From Candidatus Nanopelagicales bacterium (GTDB taxonomy: Bacteria; Actinomycetota; Actinomycetes; S36-B12): 64,000 bases of DNA. This document shows, in pieces, positions 23,474-32,791 of the stretch (positions within the stretch are counted from its first letter, which is position 1; every line of letters begins with the position of its first letter). The stretch covers positions 1-64,000 of the forward strand of contig JAURFD010000011.1 in the NCBI GenBank assembly GCA_030827125.1, given 5' to 3'. The notes under the pieces are model-generated. The model worked only from the letters and a program-made list of their open reading frames with translations, was not told the origin of the DNA and made no database searches. Made by a program: the position numbers and the translations under genes.

Positions 23474-24513
23474 GACGTCGACCGCTCGATCAGCCTCAGC
23501 AGGTGACGGTTGACCTGTTCGGGAGCCTCGAGGGTCAGCATGTGACCCACCCCCGGCAGGATCACCAATTCCGCGGTGGGGGTACGCCGAACAATCTCGA
23601 TGCTGTGACCGGGCGGAGTGAGCAGGTCGGCATCGCCGACCATCACAAGCAGTTCAACCGATCCCAGAGCCTGCAGGGCCTCGCGCTTGTCATGCGCCTG
23701 CAGTGCGGGCAGGAGGTCGGCGAGGACATCAACGGGGGTGCCGGCGATGAGATCGGACACCAGGCGCGTGCCGTCAGTGGGCGGGGTCGAACCGAAGGCG
23801 TAGGCCCGGGTGATGAGCAGACCGAGGTCGTTTGATGCTCGACGGGCCCGCTCCACGAGAGCGGACACCGGCCCCTCCGATTCCAGTGCCGCACCGATGG
23901 CGGGTGCCATCCGATGGGCGAGGCGGGCAACGGGCTGCGGGAGTCCGAGGTCAACATCGGCAATGCCCCCGGCGGAAGTGGCCAGCAGCGCCACGCCACG
24001 CACGCGCGGGCCGAAGATCTCCGGCCGCTGATCCGCGAGCGCCATGACCGTCATGCCACCCATGGAGTGACCGACAAGCACAACCGGACCGGACGGGGCC
24101 ACGGCGTCGAGCACACAGCCCAAGTCACGCCCCAACCGATCGATCGAGGTTCCCGCGGGCCCCTTCGTCGAACGTCCGTGGCCACGCTGATCCCACAGCA
24201 CAAGGCGAGCGTGGCGGCCGAGTGATCCCCGTTGATCGGGCCACGAGTCCAGGGACAGTGCGTAGCCGTGGGTGAAGATGACCGTCGGAAGGTCGTCATC
24301 GTGTTCCGGTGGATCATCGATGACGACGGCGAGTTCCACACCGTCGTCGGTCGTCACAACGGACCGAACTCCTGCGTCGCGTCGAGCGACGGGTCCCTCA
24401 CCGCGGCGAAGGTTCCGAGTGGCGAGACGCTCAGCCGCGGCACCCACGGCAACGCCCGCGGCCAAGGCGCCCAACGCGGCGAGCCCCTTCGCTGTCGCGG
24501 GCCACGCCACCAT
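23470..24513 (-). CDS. Alpha/beta hydrolase
   Basis: VIFTHGYALSLDSW, VVLVGHSMGGMTVMAL (nucleophile elbow), GVGHMLTLEAPEQV. Confidence 0.9.
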   Translation of the reverse strand: MVAWPATAKGLAALGALAAGVAVGAAAERLATRNLRRGEGPVARRDAGVRSVVTTDDGVELAVVIDDPPEHDDDLPTVIFTHGYALSLDSWPDQRGSLGRHARLVLWDQRGHGRSTKGPAGTSIDRLGRDLGCVLDAVAPSGPVVLVGHSMGGMTVMALADQRPEIFGPRVRGVALLATSAGGIADVDLGLPQPVARLAHRMAPAIGAALESEGPVSALVERARRASNDLGLLITRAYAFGSTPPTDGTRLVSDLIAGTPVDVLADLLPALQAHDKREALQALGSVELLVMVGDADLLTPPGHSIEIVRRTPTAELVILPGVGHMLTLEAPEQVNRHLLRLIERSTS

Positions 24514-25622
24514 CAGACGTCACCGAGGTACCGCCGGGGCACCCGTGAACCGAGGCGCGTCACGATCTCGTAGCCGATGGTGCCGTCCCACGTGGCCCAA
24601 TCCTGGGCCGTGGGCTCACCCGCGTCACCGGGGCCCCACACGAGGACCTCATCACCGGGGGCGACATCGCGATCCCCCACATCGACGACGAACTGATCCA
24701 TGGCTATCCGCCCGACCACGGGAACCCGCTCACCGCCCACGGACACTTGCGGGTCTACGGCGGTACGGGGAATGCCATCGGCATATCCGAGGGGCACCAA
24801 CGCAAGAGTCGTCTCGGTCGCGGCGCGCCAGGTGAGCCCGTAGGACACACCATGACCGGGCGGCACGCGCTTCACCGACGCGAGCGATGCCCGCAACGTC
24901 ATCGCCGGACGTAGCCCCGCCATGTCCACCTGCGGTCCCGGCGGTACGCCGTACATCGCAATACCGAGTCGCACGAGGTCGAAGTGGGTGCCGGCATTGG
25001 TCAGCGTGCCGCCACTGTTGGCCAGGTGCCGTAGTGGAGGCTCGATTCCTCGACGCTGCGCGAGGGACAGCGCCTCGTCGAAAGCCGCGATCTGTTCGCT
25101 CGTCTCGACGGCGCCCGCGACTTCACCGGAGGCAAGGTGTGACCATATGCCGACGACATCGACATCGGAACGGTGCGCCAGGACCGCGGTGAGGATGTCG
25201 TCGAAGGTGTGGGGAAGCGCACCGCCACGCCCCAGGCCGGTGTCCACCTTGAGGTGAACGCGTGCGCGCTTGCCTGCCGCACGCGCCGCCGCCGCGACCT
25301 CGTCGACGGCCCAAACGGCACCGACGTTGAGGTCGACGTCAGCGCGCACGCATGCGACGAGGTTCGGGTCGCCCGGGGGGTAGAGCCAGGCGAGTATCGG
25401 CCCCGTGTCGCCCGCCCGTCGTAGGGCGAGGGCCTCACTGGGCAGCGCCACACCCAGCCATTCGGCACCGGCACGTCGAGCGGCGCGCGCCACCGGAATC
25501 GCCCCATGCCCATAGGCATCCGCCTTCACCACGGCCATGGTGAGGACACCGGGCCGCTGCAGGCTGCGCAGATTGGCCTCGATGACGGTCAGATCGACGA
25601 TGGCCTCCGCACGCTCACTCAT
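24513..25622 (-). CDS. alr: Alanine racemase
   Basis: AVVKADAYGHGAIPVARAA (PLP Lys), HLKVDTGLGRGG, LGYADGIPR, GRIAMDQFVVDVG. Confidence 0.96.
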   Translation of the reverse strand: MSERAEAIVDLTVIEANLRSLQRPGVLTMAVVKADAYGHGAIPVARAARRAGAEWLGVALPSEALALRRAGDTGPILAWLYPPGDPNLVACVRADVDLNVGAVWAVDEVAAAARAAGKRARVHLKVDTGLGRGGALPHTFDDILTAVLAHRSDVDVVGIWSHLASGEVAGAVETSEQIAAFDEALSLAQRRGIEPPLRHLANSGGTLTNAGTHFDLVRLGIAMYGVPPGPQVDMAGLRPAMTLRASLASVKRVPPGHGVSYGLTWRAATETTLALVPLGYADGIPRTAVDPQVSVGGERVPVVGRIAMDQFVVDVGDRDVAPGDEVLVWGPGDAGEPTAQDWATWDGTIGYEIVTRLGSRVPRRYLGDV

Positions 25623-27139
25623 TCGATTACTCCGCGCCGGACACCCGCAATGGCGGCCGGGAGCGCCTTGATGAGATCCGGTGCCGTCACCGGGCGTCCG
25701 TCGGCGCTGGCCAGACGCCCCGCGATGCCGTGCAGTCCCACCGCCGCCGCGGCCACCAGTGCAGCCGCCTCATCATTGGGGCATTGCTCGCGCGCGACCG
25801 CACCCGACAGCAGAGCGCCGATGAGTCCGGCAAGGACATCACCACTCCCGGCGGTCCCAAGTTCGGGTCCACCCCACGTGTCGACATAGGCGATCCCACT
25901 CGGTGACGCGATCACGGTGCCCGGCCCCTTGAGGACGACGACGACGCCGAGGTCGCGGGCAGCGGCACGCGCGGCGCCGAGTCGGTCCTCTTCGGCACCG
26001 CTGCCGGCCTGATAGCCGAGCGCGGCAAATTCACCCGCATGGGGAGTGATGACGGTGGGCCACGTCCGTTCCTCGAGCGCCTGCCATGGCTCGCTCTCAC
26101 GGAGCATGTGCAACGCGTCCGCATCCACGACGACCGGGGCAGGAGCTCCGAGAACAGATCGCAGGATGGCGCGGCCATCAGCATCCACCCCTAGGCCCGG
26201 CCCGACCGTCCATGCCGTGGTGCGTCGGACAGCTCCGGGGGACTCGGTCGACACCACGACGTCCCAGAAGCGGTCGACGATGGCAGCCGCGAGGCCATCA
26301 CCGCGATCAAGGACGTGAACCATGCCCACATTGCCCTGGCGAGCGCTCCCGGTCACCATGAAGGCCGCCCCTCGGTACCGCGCACTTCCTGCCGCGATGC
26401 CGACCACACCGCGCGAATACTTATAGTCCTCGCTCGCCGGCTCGGGAACCGCGGCGGCGAGTGCGTCGGCATCCAGGGAGAACAACGTCGGCTCGGGTAG
26501 GGCATCGTCCAGGCCGATGTCGACGAGGACCACGGCCCCCGCATGATCGCGCCCCGGCGAAAGGAGCAATCCCGGCTTCACGGCACCGAAGGTCACGGTC
26601 ATGTCTGCGCTGACCACAGCGTCCGAATCGGCCACGGCCCCGCTGTCGGCATCCACCCCGGAGGGAACGTCCACGGCCACGACCAGCGCCCCTGAGGTCA
26701 TGGCTATGTTCACCACCGCACTCGCGTCGGCACGCAGGGCACCACGCCCACCGATCCCGACAATGCCGTCAAGCACGAGATCTGCCCGATCCAGCGCGGA
26801 TGCGTGGTCACTGCCTGACACAAGCCGTCCGCCGGCCGCTCGCAAGGCTGCGAGGCCACCCTCGTGGCAGGAATCACCGAGAAGGACAGCCCGGACCTGC
26901 GCACCCCGACCCGCGAGTCGGGCACCGGCGTACAGAGCATCGCCACCGTTGTTGCCACTCCCCACCAGTAGGACGATGCGACTGCCGACTAGGTCGACAC
27001 CGGACTCCCGAAGCAGCGCCGCGCATGCGTCCGCTAGCCCGGTGGCCGCGCGCTCCATGAGGGCACCGTCAGGCAACATCGCCATGACGGACTCCTCGGC
27101 CCGGCGCACGGTGGCGACGTCATATATGCCCGCCATCAC
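25619..27139 (-). CDS. nnr: Bifunctional NAD(P)H-hydrate epimerase / ADP-dependent NAD(P)HX dehydratase
   Basis: VLLVGSGNNGGDALYAGARLAGRGAQV; C-terminal VITPHAGEFAALG, LKGPGTVIASPSG, GTAGSGDVLAGLIGALL. Confidence 0.94.
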   Translation of the reverse strand: MMAGIYDVATVRRAEESVMAMLPDGALMERAATGLADACAALLRESGVDLVGSRIVLLVGSGNNGGDALYAGARLAGRGAQVRAVLLGDSCHEGGLAALRAAGGRLVSGSDHASALDRADLVLDGIVGIGGRGALRADASAVVNIAMTSGALVVAVDVPSGVDADSGAVADSDAVVSADMTVTFGAVKPGLLLSPGRDHAGAVVLVDIGLDDALPEPTLFSLDADALAAAVPEPASEDYKYSRGVVGIAAGSARYRGAAFMVTGSARQGNVGMVHVLDRGDGLAAAIVDRFWDVVVSTESPGAVRRTTAWTVGPGLGVDADGRAILRSVLGAPAPVVVDADALHMLRESEPWQALEERTWPTVITPHAGEFAALGYQAGSGAEEDRLGAARAAARDLGVVVVLKGPGTVIASPSGIAYVDTWGGPELGTAGSGDVLAGLIGALLSGAVAREQCPNDEAAALVAAAAVGLHGIAGRLASADGRPVTAPDLIKALPAAIAGVRRGVIE

Positions 27140-27504
27140 GCCTCCCCGATCGCCTGCGCCACCGCGTTGTCACCATCATGCGTCAGTGACAGATGCCAGC
27201 GCCGAATGCCGATTCGCTCGGCTGCAGCAGCAACCGTGTCCCGCGTCTCCACATGGGGACGCCCAGTCTCATCGACCACGATCTCGCAGTCGTGCCAGGC
27301 CATGCCCGCAGGAGCTCCCAGTGCTTTGGCAATGGCCTCCTTGGCCGCGAAGCGCGCAGCCAGCGACCCCGGTCCCCGGAGATCTCCACTCGGAAGACGC
27401 GACTCACGCTCGGTGAAGAGCCGCTCCACCATGCCGGGGCGTCGCTCCATCATTCCCGCGAACCTCGCGATCACGACGATGTCGATACCAATGCCGACAA
27501 TCAT
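27136..27504 (-). CDS. acpS: Holo-[acyl-carrier-protein] synthase
   Basis: MIVGIGIDIVVIARFAGMMERRPGMVERLFTERE, SLAARFAAKEAIAKALG, WHLSLTHDGDNAVAQAI. Start trimmed to ATG 27504. Confidence 0.94.
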   Translation of the reverse strand: MIVGIGIDIVVIARFAGMMERRPGMVERLFTERESRLPSGDLRGPGSLAARFAAKEAIAKALGAPAGMAWHDCEIVVDETGRPHVETRDTVAAAAERIGIRRWHLSLTHDGDNAVAQAIGEA

Positions 27505-27506
27505 CG

Positions 27507-29357
27507 CTACTCCACGGTGACGGACTTGGCGAGGTTCCGCGGTTGATCGACGTCGTGGCCCTTCACGGTGGCCATGGCACACGCGAAGATCTGCAACGGA
27601 ACACTCGCGACCAGCGGTTGCATCAGCGTGGGCACCGCGGGAACGCGAATGATCTCGTCGGCAAACGGCACGACCGACTCATCACCCTCCTCAGCGATGA
27701 CGATGGTGCGCGCACCTCGGGCCCGGACCTCTTGAATATTCGAAATCATCTTGCCGTGCAGGACCGCACGACCCTGCGGCGACGGCACAATGCAGATAAC
27801 CGGCACGCCGTCCTCAATGAGGGCGATCGGCCCGTGCTTGAGTTCCCCTGCCGGGAAGCCCTCCGCGTGCATGTACGCGAGCTCCTTGAGTTTGAGTGCC
27901 CCTTCAAGGGCGACCGGGTAGCCCACGTGGCGACCGAGGAAGAGCACCGACTTCGCGTCCACGAGTTCCCGGGCGAGAGCCTGGACACCCTCGCTGGTGT
28001 CCAGGACGAGATCCACCGCCTGGGGCATGTCGGACAGGTCTGTGAGCACGCTGCGGATTTCGTCACCGAACATGTTGCCGCGCACCTGGGCCAGGTAGAG
28101 GCCGACGAGGTACGCCGCAATGATCTGCGTGAGGAACGCCTTGGTCGATGCGACCGCCACCTCGGGACCGGCGTAGGTGTACAACACGGCATCGCATTCA
28201 CGCGGGATGGTCGATCCGACGGTGTTGCAGATGGCCAAGGCGCGAGAACCCTGTTCGCGGGCATGGCGGAGAGCCATGAGGGTGTCCATCGTCTCGCCGG
28301 ACTGCGAGATGGCGATGGTGAGCGTGCGGGCATCGACGATGGGATCGCGGTAGCGGAATTCGCTCGCGAGTTCGACGTCGACCGGGATTCGGGTCCAGTG
28401 TTCGATCGCGTACTTGGCCACGAGTCCCGCGTGATAGGCCGTGCCGCACGCGACGACGATGATCTTGTCGACCTCGCGGAGTTCAGCGTCGGTGAGACGC
28501 ATCTCGTCAAGGTGCAGGCGCCCGTCGCGTCCCACGCGTCCGCGTTGAGCATCCGCGACGGCCTTCGGCTGTTCATTGATCTCCTTGAGCATGAACAGGT
28601 CGTAGCCGCCCTTCTCGGCGGCCGAGGCATCCCAGGTCACGGTAAAGGGTGTGGCTTCGACATCGTTGCCATCGAAGTCGGTGACCACGACCGAGTCCCG
28701 GGAGATCTGGACGACCTGGTCCTGGCCGAGTTCGAGGGCCTCGCGCGTGTGGGAGACGAAGGCTGCCACGTCGGAGGCAAGGAAATTCTCGCCGTCCCCG
28801 AGCCCCACGACGAGCGGAGAGTTGCGGCGCGCCGCCACGACGACGTCCACGTGATCGGCCACGACGGCGACGAGCGTGAAGGCGCCCTCGAGTTGCCGAC
28901 ACGTCCGACGCATCGCCTCAGCGAGGTCACCGTCGCAACGGGGCAATTCTGCCGCCAGCAGGTGCGCCACCACTTCGGTGTCGGTCTCTGACGAGAGTTC
29001 AATACCGGCACTGATCAACTCATCGCGGATGACGGCAAAGTTCTCGATGATGCCGTTGTGGATGACCGCCACCGTGCCGTCGGCACTTACGTGGGGATGC
29101 GCATTGGCATCGGTCGGGCCGCCATGGGTGGCCCACCGCGTGTGGCCGATGCCGATGGTCGCCGCCGCCAGGGGGTCCGAGCCGAGGAGGCTTTCGAGGT
29201 TGGCGAGTTTGCCGGCCTTCTTGCGCACGTCGAGTTGGTCGCCGGTGACGACCGCGACCCCGGCGGAGTCGTACCCCCGATACTCCAGCCGCCGCAATCC
29301 CTCGACGACGACCTCGAGGGCCTGCTTCTCGCCGACGTAGCCCACGATGCCGCACAT
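27507..29357 (-). CDS. glmS: Glutamine-fructose-6-phosphate aminotransferase (isomerizing)
   Basis: MCGIVGYVGEKQALEVVVEGLRRLEYRGYDSAGVAV; SIS domains; ends DQPRNLAKSVTVE. Start trimmed to the catalytic Cys2 N-terminus. Confidence 0.97.
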   Translation of the reverse strand: MCGIVGYVGEKQALEVVVEGLRRLEYRGYDSAGVAVVTGDQLDVRKKAGKLANLESLLGSDPLAAATIGIGHTRWATHGGPTDANAHPHVSADGTVAVIHNGIIENFAVIRDELISAGIELSSETDTEVVAHLLAAELPRCDGDLAEAMRRTCRQLEGAFTLVAVVADHVDVVVAARRNSPLVVGLGDGENFLASDVAAFVSHTREALELGQDQVVQISRDSVVVTDFDGNDVEATPFTVTWDASAAEKGGYDLFMLKEINEQPKAVADAQRGRVGRDGRLHLDEMRLTDAELREVDKIIVVACGTAYHAGLVAKYAIEHWTRIPVDVELASEFRYRDPIVDARTLTIAISQSGETMDTLMALRHAREQGSRALAICNTVGSTIPRECDAVLYTYAGPEVAVASTKAFLTQIIAAYLVGLYLAQVRGNMFGDEIRSVLTDLSDMPQAVDLVLDTSEGVQALARELVDAKSVLFLGRHVGYPVALEGALKLKELAYMHAEGFPAGELKHGPIALIEDGVPVICIVPSPQGRAVLHGKMISNIQEVRARGARTIVIAEEGDESVVPFADEIIRVPAVPTLMQPLVASVPLQIFACAMATVKGHDVDQPRNLAKSVTVE

Positions 29358-29428
29358 GGGGGCCAGCGTACGCGCTCGCGCCGTGTCAATCGGCCACCCC
29401 ATGGCCCAGAAGCGGACAGAATCAGCCC

Positions 29429-30367
29429 ATGTTGAGCCTTCGGGTCTTCTGCCCGGCGGACCTCTCGGCCGAGGCCGAACAAATCCTCGCCGAGGAGCCC
29501 TCCGTGTCGTCGCTCGCAGTGATCCCCGGCGGCAGTCGTGAGCCGGTCGGGGATCTCATCATCGCTTCCGTGCCACGAACGACGGCGGACAGGGTGATCG
29601 AACGACTCACCGCGTTGGGAGTTCCCGCCCGGGGCGCCATCGAGACGACGCCGGTGAGCGGCTGGACATCCCAGCGAGCGCTTGACATTCAGCACTCCGA
29701 CGCGCCGGACGATCAGGACGCCGTGGTCTGGATGGACGTCGTTCGAGATGCCTACGACTCGTCGAGTCTCACCTGGGGATTCCTTGCCTTCATGTCGATG
29801 GCCACCTTCATTGCTGCGATTGCCATCGTCCTCGACTCGCAGGTGCTCATCATCGGCGCCATGGTCCTGGGGCCCGAGTTCGGCGCCATCGCCGCGCTCG
29901 GCGTCGCCCTGGTCACGCACCGTCCGCATCTGCTCTGGTCAGCCCTGCGCACCCTCCTGCTCGGCTTCGCGATTGCCATTGCCCTGTCTACGGCCGTTTT
30001 TGCTCTGCTCGCCCAGGTGGGCTGGGTAACCATGGCGCAGGTCAGTGGTCCACGTCCGTTGACCGAGTTCATCTACCGGCCTGACAACTGGTCCGTCGTC
30101 ATCGCCATCGTGGCTGGCATCGCCGGTGTCCTGGCCCTGGTGACCGGTCGCTCCGCCACGCTCACCGGCGTCTTCATCTCGGTCACGACAATTCCGGCCG
30201 CCGGCAACATCGCGCTGGCCCTGCCCTTCCGAGATTGGCCGGAGGTCCTCGGCAGCGCTCTGCAACTCGGCATCAACATCACCGGCATGGCCGTGGCCGG
30301 ATCCCTCACCCTGCTGGTGCTGCGCCGGGTCCGAGCGGCCCGTCGACGCGCCCGACAACGGCGTTAA
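29429..30367 (+). CDS. DUF389 domain-containing membrane protein
   Basis: LTWGFLAFMSMATFIAAIAIVLDSQVLIIGAMVLGPEFGAIAALGVALV, VSVTTIPAAGNIALALPFRDW; multiple TM segments. Confidence 0.85.
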   Translation: MLSLRVFCPADLSAEAEQILAEEPSVSSLAVIPGGSREPVGDLIIASVPRTTADRVIERLTALGVPARGAIETTPVSGWTSQRALDIQHSDAPDDQDAVVWMDVVRDAYDSSSLTWGFLAFMSMATFIAAIAIVLDSQVLIIGAMVLGPEFGAIAALGVALVTHRPHLLWSALRTLLLGFAIAIALSTAVFALLAQVGWVTMAQVSGPRPLTEFIYRPDNWSVVIAIVAGIAGVLALVTGRSATLTGVFISVTTIPAAGNIALALPFRDWPEVLGSALQLGINITGMAVAGSLTLLVLRRVRAARRRARQRR

Positions 30368-30379
30368 CGCGGGTACCGG

Positions 30380-31741
30380 CTAAGACAGGGACAGGCAGGA
30401 CCGCACAGTGGCGGCGATCGCCTCGGCGGCGGCCGTGGCTTCGTCGTGCGTCGGTGCCTCGACCATGACCCGTACGATCGGCTCGGTGCCGGAGGGGCGC
30501 AGAAGAACTCGCCCGGTTGATCCGAGTCGCCCCTCCACGGCGGCGACGGCAGCCAACACGTCGGGATGTTCGTTCACACGATTGCGGTCGACTCCCGACA
30601 CGTTGATGAGCACCTGCGGTAGGCGTTCCACCACGCCGGCAAGTTCCGCGAGTGAGCGGCCCGTCCGCGCCATCTCCCCGAGAAGCGCCAGCGCCGTGAG
30701 CGTGCCATCACCGGTAGTGGCGTGTTCGAGCAAGATCACGTGGCCGCTCTGCTCACCGCCGAGACGCAGGCCACCTGCGCGCATCGCCTCGAGGACGTAT
30801 CGATCCCCCACCGCCGTCTCGATCACCTCGATGCCAGCAGCCTGCATCGCAAGCTTGAAGCCGAGGTTGGACATGACCGTGGCCACCACAGTGTCTCCCA
30901 CCAGCGAGCCGGCCTCACGCATCCCGAGCGCCAAGACCGCCAAGATTTGATCGCCATCGACGATCTCACCATCGGCGGCCACCGCCAGGCATCGATCGGC
31001 GTCGCCATCATGGGCGATGCCGACATCAGCACCGTGCTCAACCACCGCGGCGACGAGGTCCTCCAGATGGGTGCTCCCGCAACCGGCGTTGATGTTGAGG
31101 CCGTCGGGAGAGGAGTGAATCGCCAAGACCTCCGCGCCGGCTCGACGCATCGCCTCCGGCGACACCTCAGCCGCGGCTCCGTTCGCCGTGTCGACGACGA
31201 CGCGCAGCCCCGCTAACGACGTGGGGCAGGCGGCGAGGAGGTGGTCGATGTAGCGGGCCCGCGCATCGGCCATCACACGGACGCGTCCTACGGCCGCCCC
31301 CGTGGGCCTATCCCATGCCTCGGCCATGCGGGCTTCGATAGCGTCCTCGACGGCATCGGGCAGTTTGTGCCCGGCGGCATCGAAGAACTTGATGCCGTTG
31401 TCCGGCATCGGATTGTGCGACGCCGAGAGCATCACGCCCAGACTCGCACCCGCGGACGCGGTGAGGTAGGCGACAGCTGGTGTGGGGACAACACCGACCA
31501 GAAGGACGTCGACACCGGCACTGGCCAGCCCAGCCACGACGGCGGCTTCGAGGAACTCCCCGCTGGCACGCGGGTCACGTCCGACCACGGCGAGGGGCCG
31601 ACCAGAGCCAGCTGCGCTCAGCGCTCCGGCATCCCCCAGCACATGCGCGGCGGACGCCGCGAGACGTAGCGCCAATTCCGCGGTGAGATCGCGGTTGGCT
31701 AGGCCCCGAACGCCGTCGGTACCGAAGAGGCGCCCGCCCAC
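30380..31741 (-). CDS. glmM: Phosphoglucosamine mutase
   Basis: [68 protein letters not shown]. Confidence 0.97.
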   Translation of the reverse strand: MGGRLFGTDGVRGLANRDLTAELALRLAASAAHVLGDAGALSAAGSGRPLAVVGRDPRASGEFLEAAVVAGLASAGVDVLLVGVVPTPAVAYLTASAGASLGVMLSASHNPMPDNGIKFFDAAGHKLPDAVEDAIEARMAEAWDRPTGAAVGRVRVMADARARYIDHLLAACPTSLAGLRVVVDTANGAAAEVSPEAMRRAGAEVLAIHSSPDGLNINAGCGSTHLEDLVAAVVEHGADVGIAHDGDADRCLAVAADGEIVDGDQILAVLALGMREAGSLVGDTVVATVMSNLGFKLAMQAAGIEVIETAVGDRYVLEAMRAGGLRLGGEQSGHVILLEHATTGDGTLTALALLGEMARTGRSLAELAGVVERLPQVLINVSGVDRNRVNEHPDVLAAVAAVEGRLGSTGRVLLRPSGTEPIVRVMVEAPTHDEATAAAEAIAATVRSCLSLS

Positions 31742-31751
31742 GGCCGTCGAA

Positions 31752-32243
31752 CTAGCGCTTGCTGTACTGGGGCGCCTTGCGGGCCTTCTTCAGGCCGTAC
31801 TTCTTGCGCTCCTTCGCCCGGGCGTCGCGCGTGAGGAACCCGGCCTTCTTCAGCGCCGGACGGTTGCCCTCTTCGTCGATTTCGTTGAGCGCGCGCGCAA
31901 TGCCGAGACGCAGCGCACCAGCCTGACCGGAGATGCCGCCACCGGACATCCGCGCGATCACGTCGTAGCGACCCTCGAGGCCGAGCGTGACGAACGGCTC
32001 GTTGACCTCCTGCTGGTGCACGCGGTTGGGGAAGTAGGAGTCGAGGTCACGCCCATTGATGGTCCAACGACCGGTGCCGGGCACCAGGCGGACGCGGGCG
32101 ATGGCCTCCTTGCGACGACCGGTCGCTCCGCCGGGGGCGGTGACGACAGGACGGTCCGCGGCGGCCGGAGCCGACGAAGGAGTCTCGGTCGTGTACTCCG
32201 ACGGGACGTCCTCGTCAAGGAGTTCGGTTTCGCTAACGCTCAC
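31752..32243 (-). CDS. rpsI: 30S ribosomal protein S9
   Basis: [33 protein letters not shown]...[20 protein letters not shown]. Confidence 0.97.
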   Translation of the reverse strand: MSVSETELLDEDVPSEYTTETPSSAPAAADRPVVTAPGGATGRRKEAIARVRLVPGTGRWTINGRDLDSYFPNRVHQQEVNEPFVTLGLEGRYDVIARMSGGGISGQAGALRLGIARALNEIDEEGNRPALKKAGFLTRDARAKERKKYGLKKARKAPQYSKR

Positions 32244-32272
32244 TTGTGTATTCCTTTCCTACGCCGTGCCCG

Positions 32273-32716
32273 CTACTGCGCGACCTGCGTGATGGTGTAC
32301 GGCGTGGGCTTCTGCGCGGCGTGCGGATGATCCGGGCCGGAGTAGACCTTGAGCTTGGACATCTGCTGGCGCCCGAGCTTGTTGTGCGGCAGCATCCCGC
32401 GAACAGCCTTTTCAACGGCGCGACGCGGGTCGCTCTCGAGCAGGTCGGCGTACGAGGTCGCGCGTAGGCCGCCCGGGTAACCCGAGTGGCGGTAGTCCAT
32501 CTTCTGCTCGCGCTTGCTGCCGGTCAGGGCGACCTTGTCGGCATTGATGATGATGACGAAGTCACCGGTGTCCACGTGCGGCGCGAAGACCGGCTTGTGC
32601 TTGCCACGCAGGAGGGTGGCGGTCTGCGAAGCCAGGCGGCCCAGGACGACATCGGTCGCGTCAATGACGAGCCACTCGCGGGTGACCTCACCGGTCTTTG
32701 GGGTGTACGTGCGCAC
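32273..32716 (-). CDS. rplM: 50S ribosomal protein L13
   Basis: [65 protein letters not shown] start at 32716. Confidence 0.97.
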   Translation of the reverse strand: MRTYTPKTGEVTREWLVIDATDVVLGRLASQTATLLRGKHKPVFAPHVDTGDFVIIINADKVALTGSKREQKMDYRHSGYPGGLRATSYADLLESDPRRAVEKAVRGMLPHNKLGRQQMSKLKVYSGPDHPHAAQKPTPYTITQVAQ

Positions 32717-32791
32717 GGGAACCTCTTGTTTCGAAAGCGCCCGGGTCCGGGCACAACGACCGCTTAGACTACCCGCGCCCGGCACGGGGGG

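Noticed and set aside
27543-28991. 482-aa plus-strand ORF
   Set aside because: Antisense shadow of glmS.
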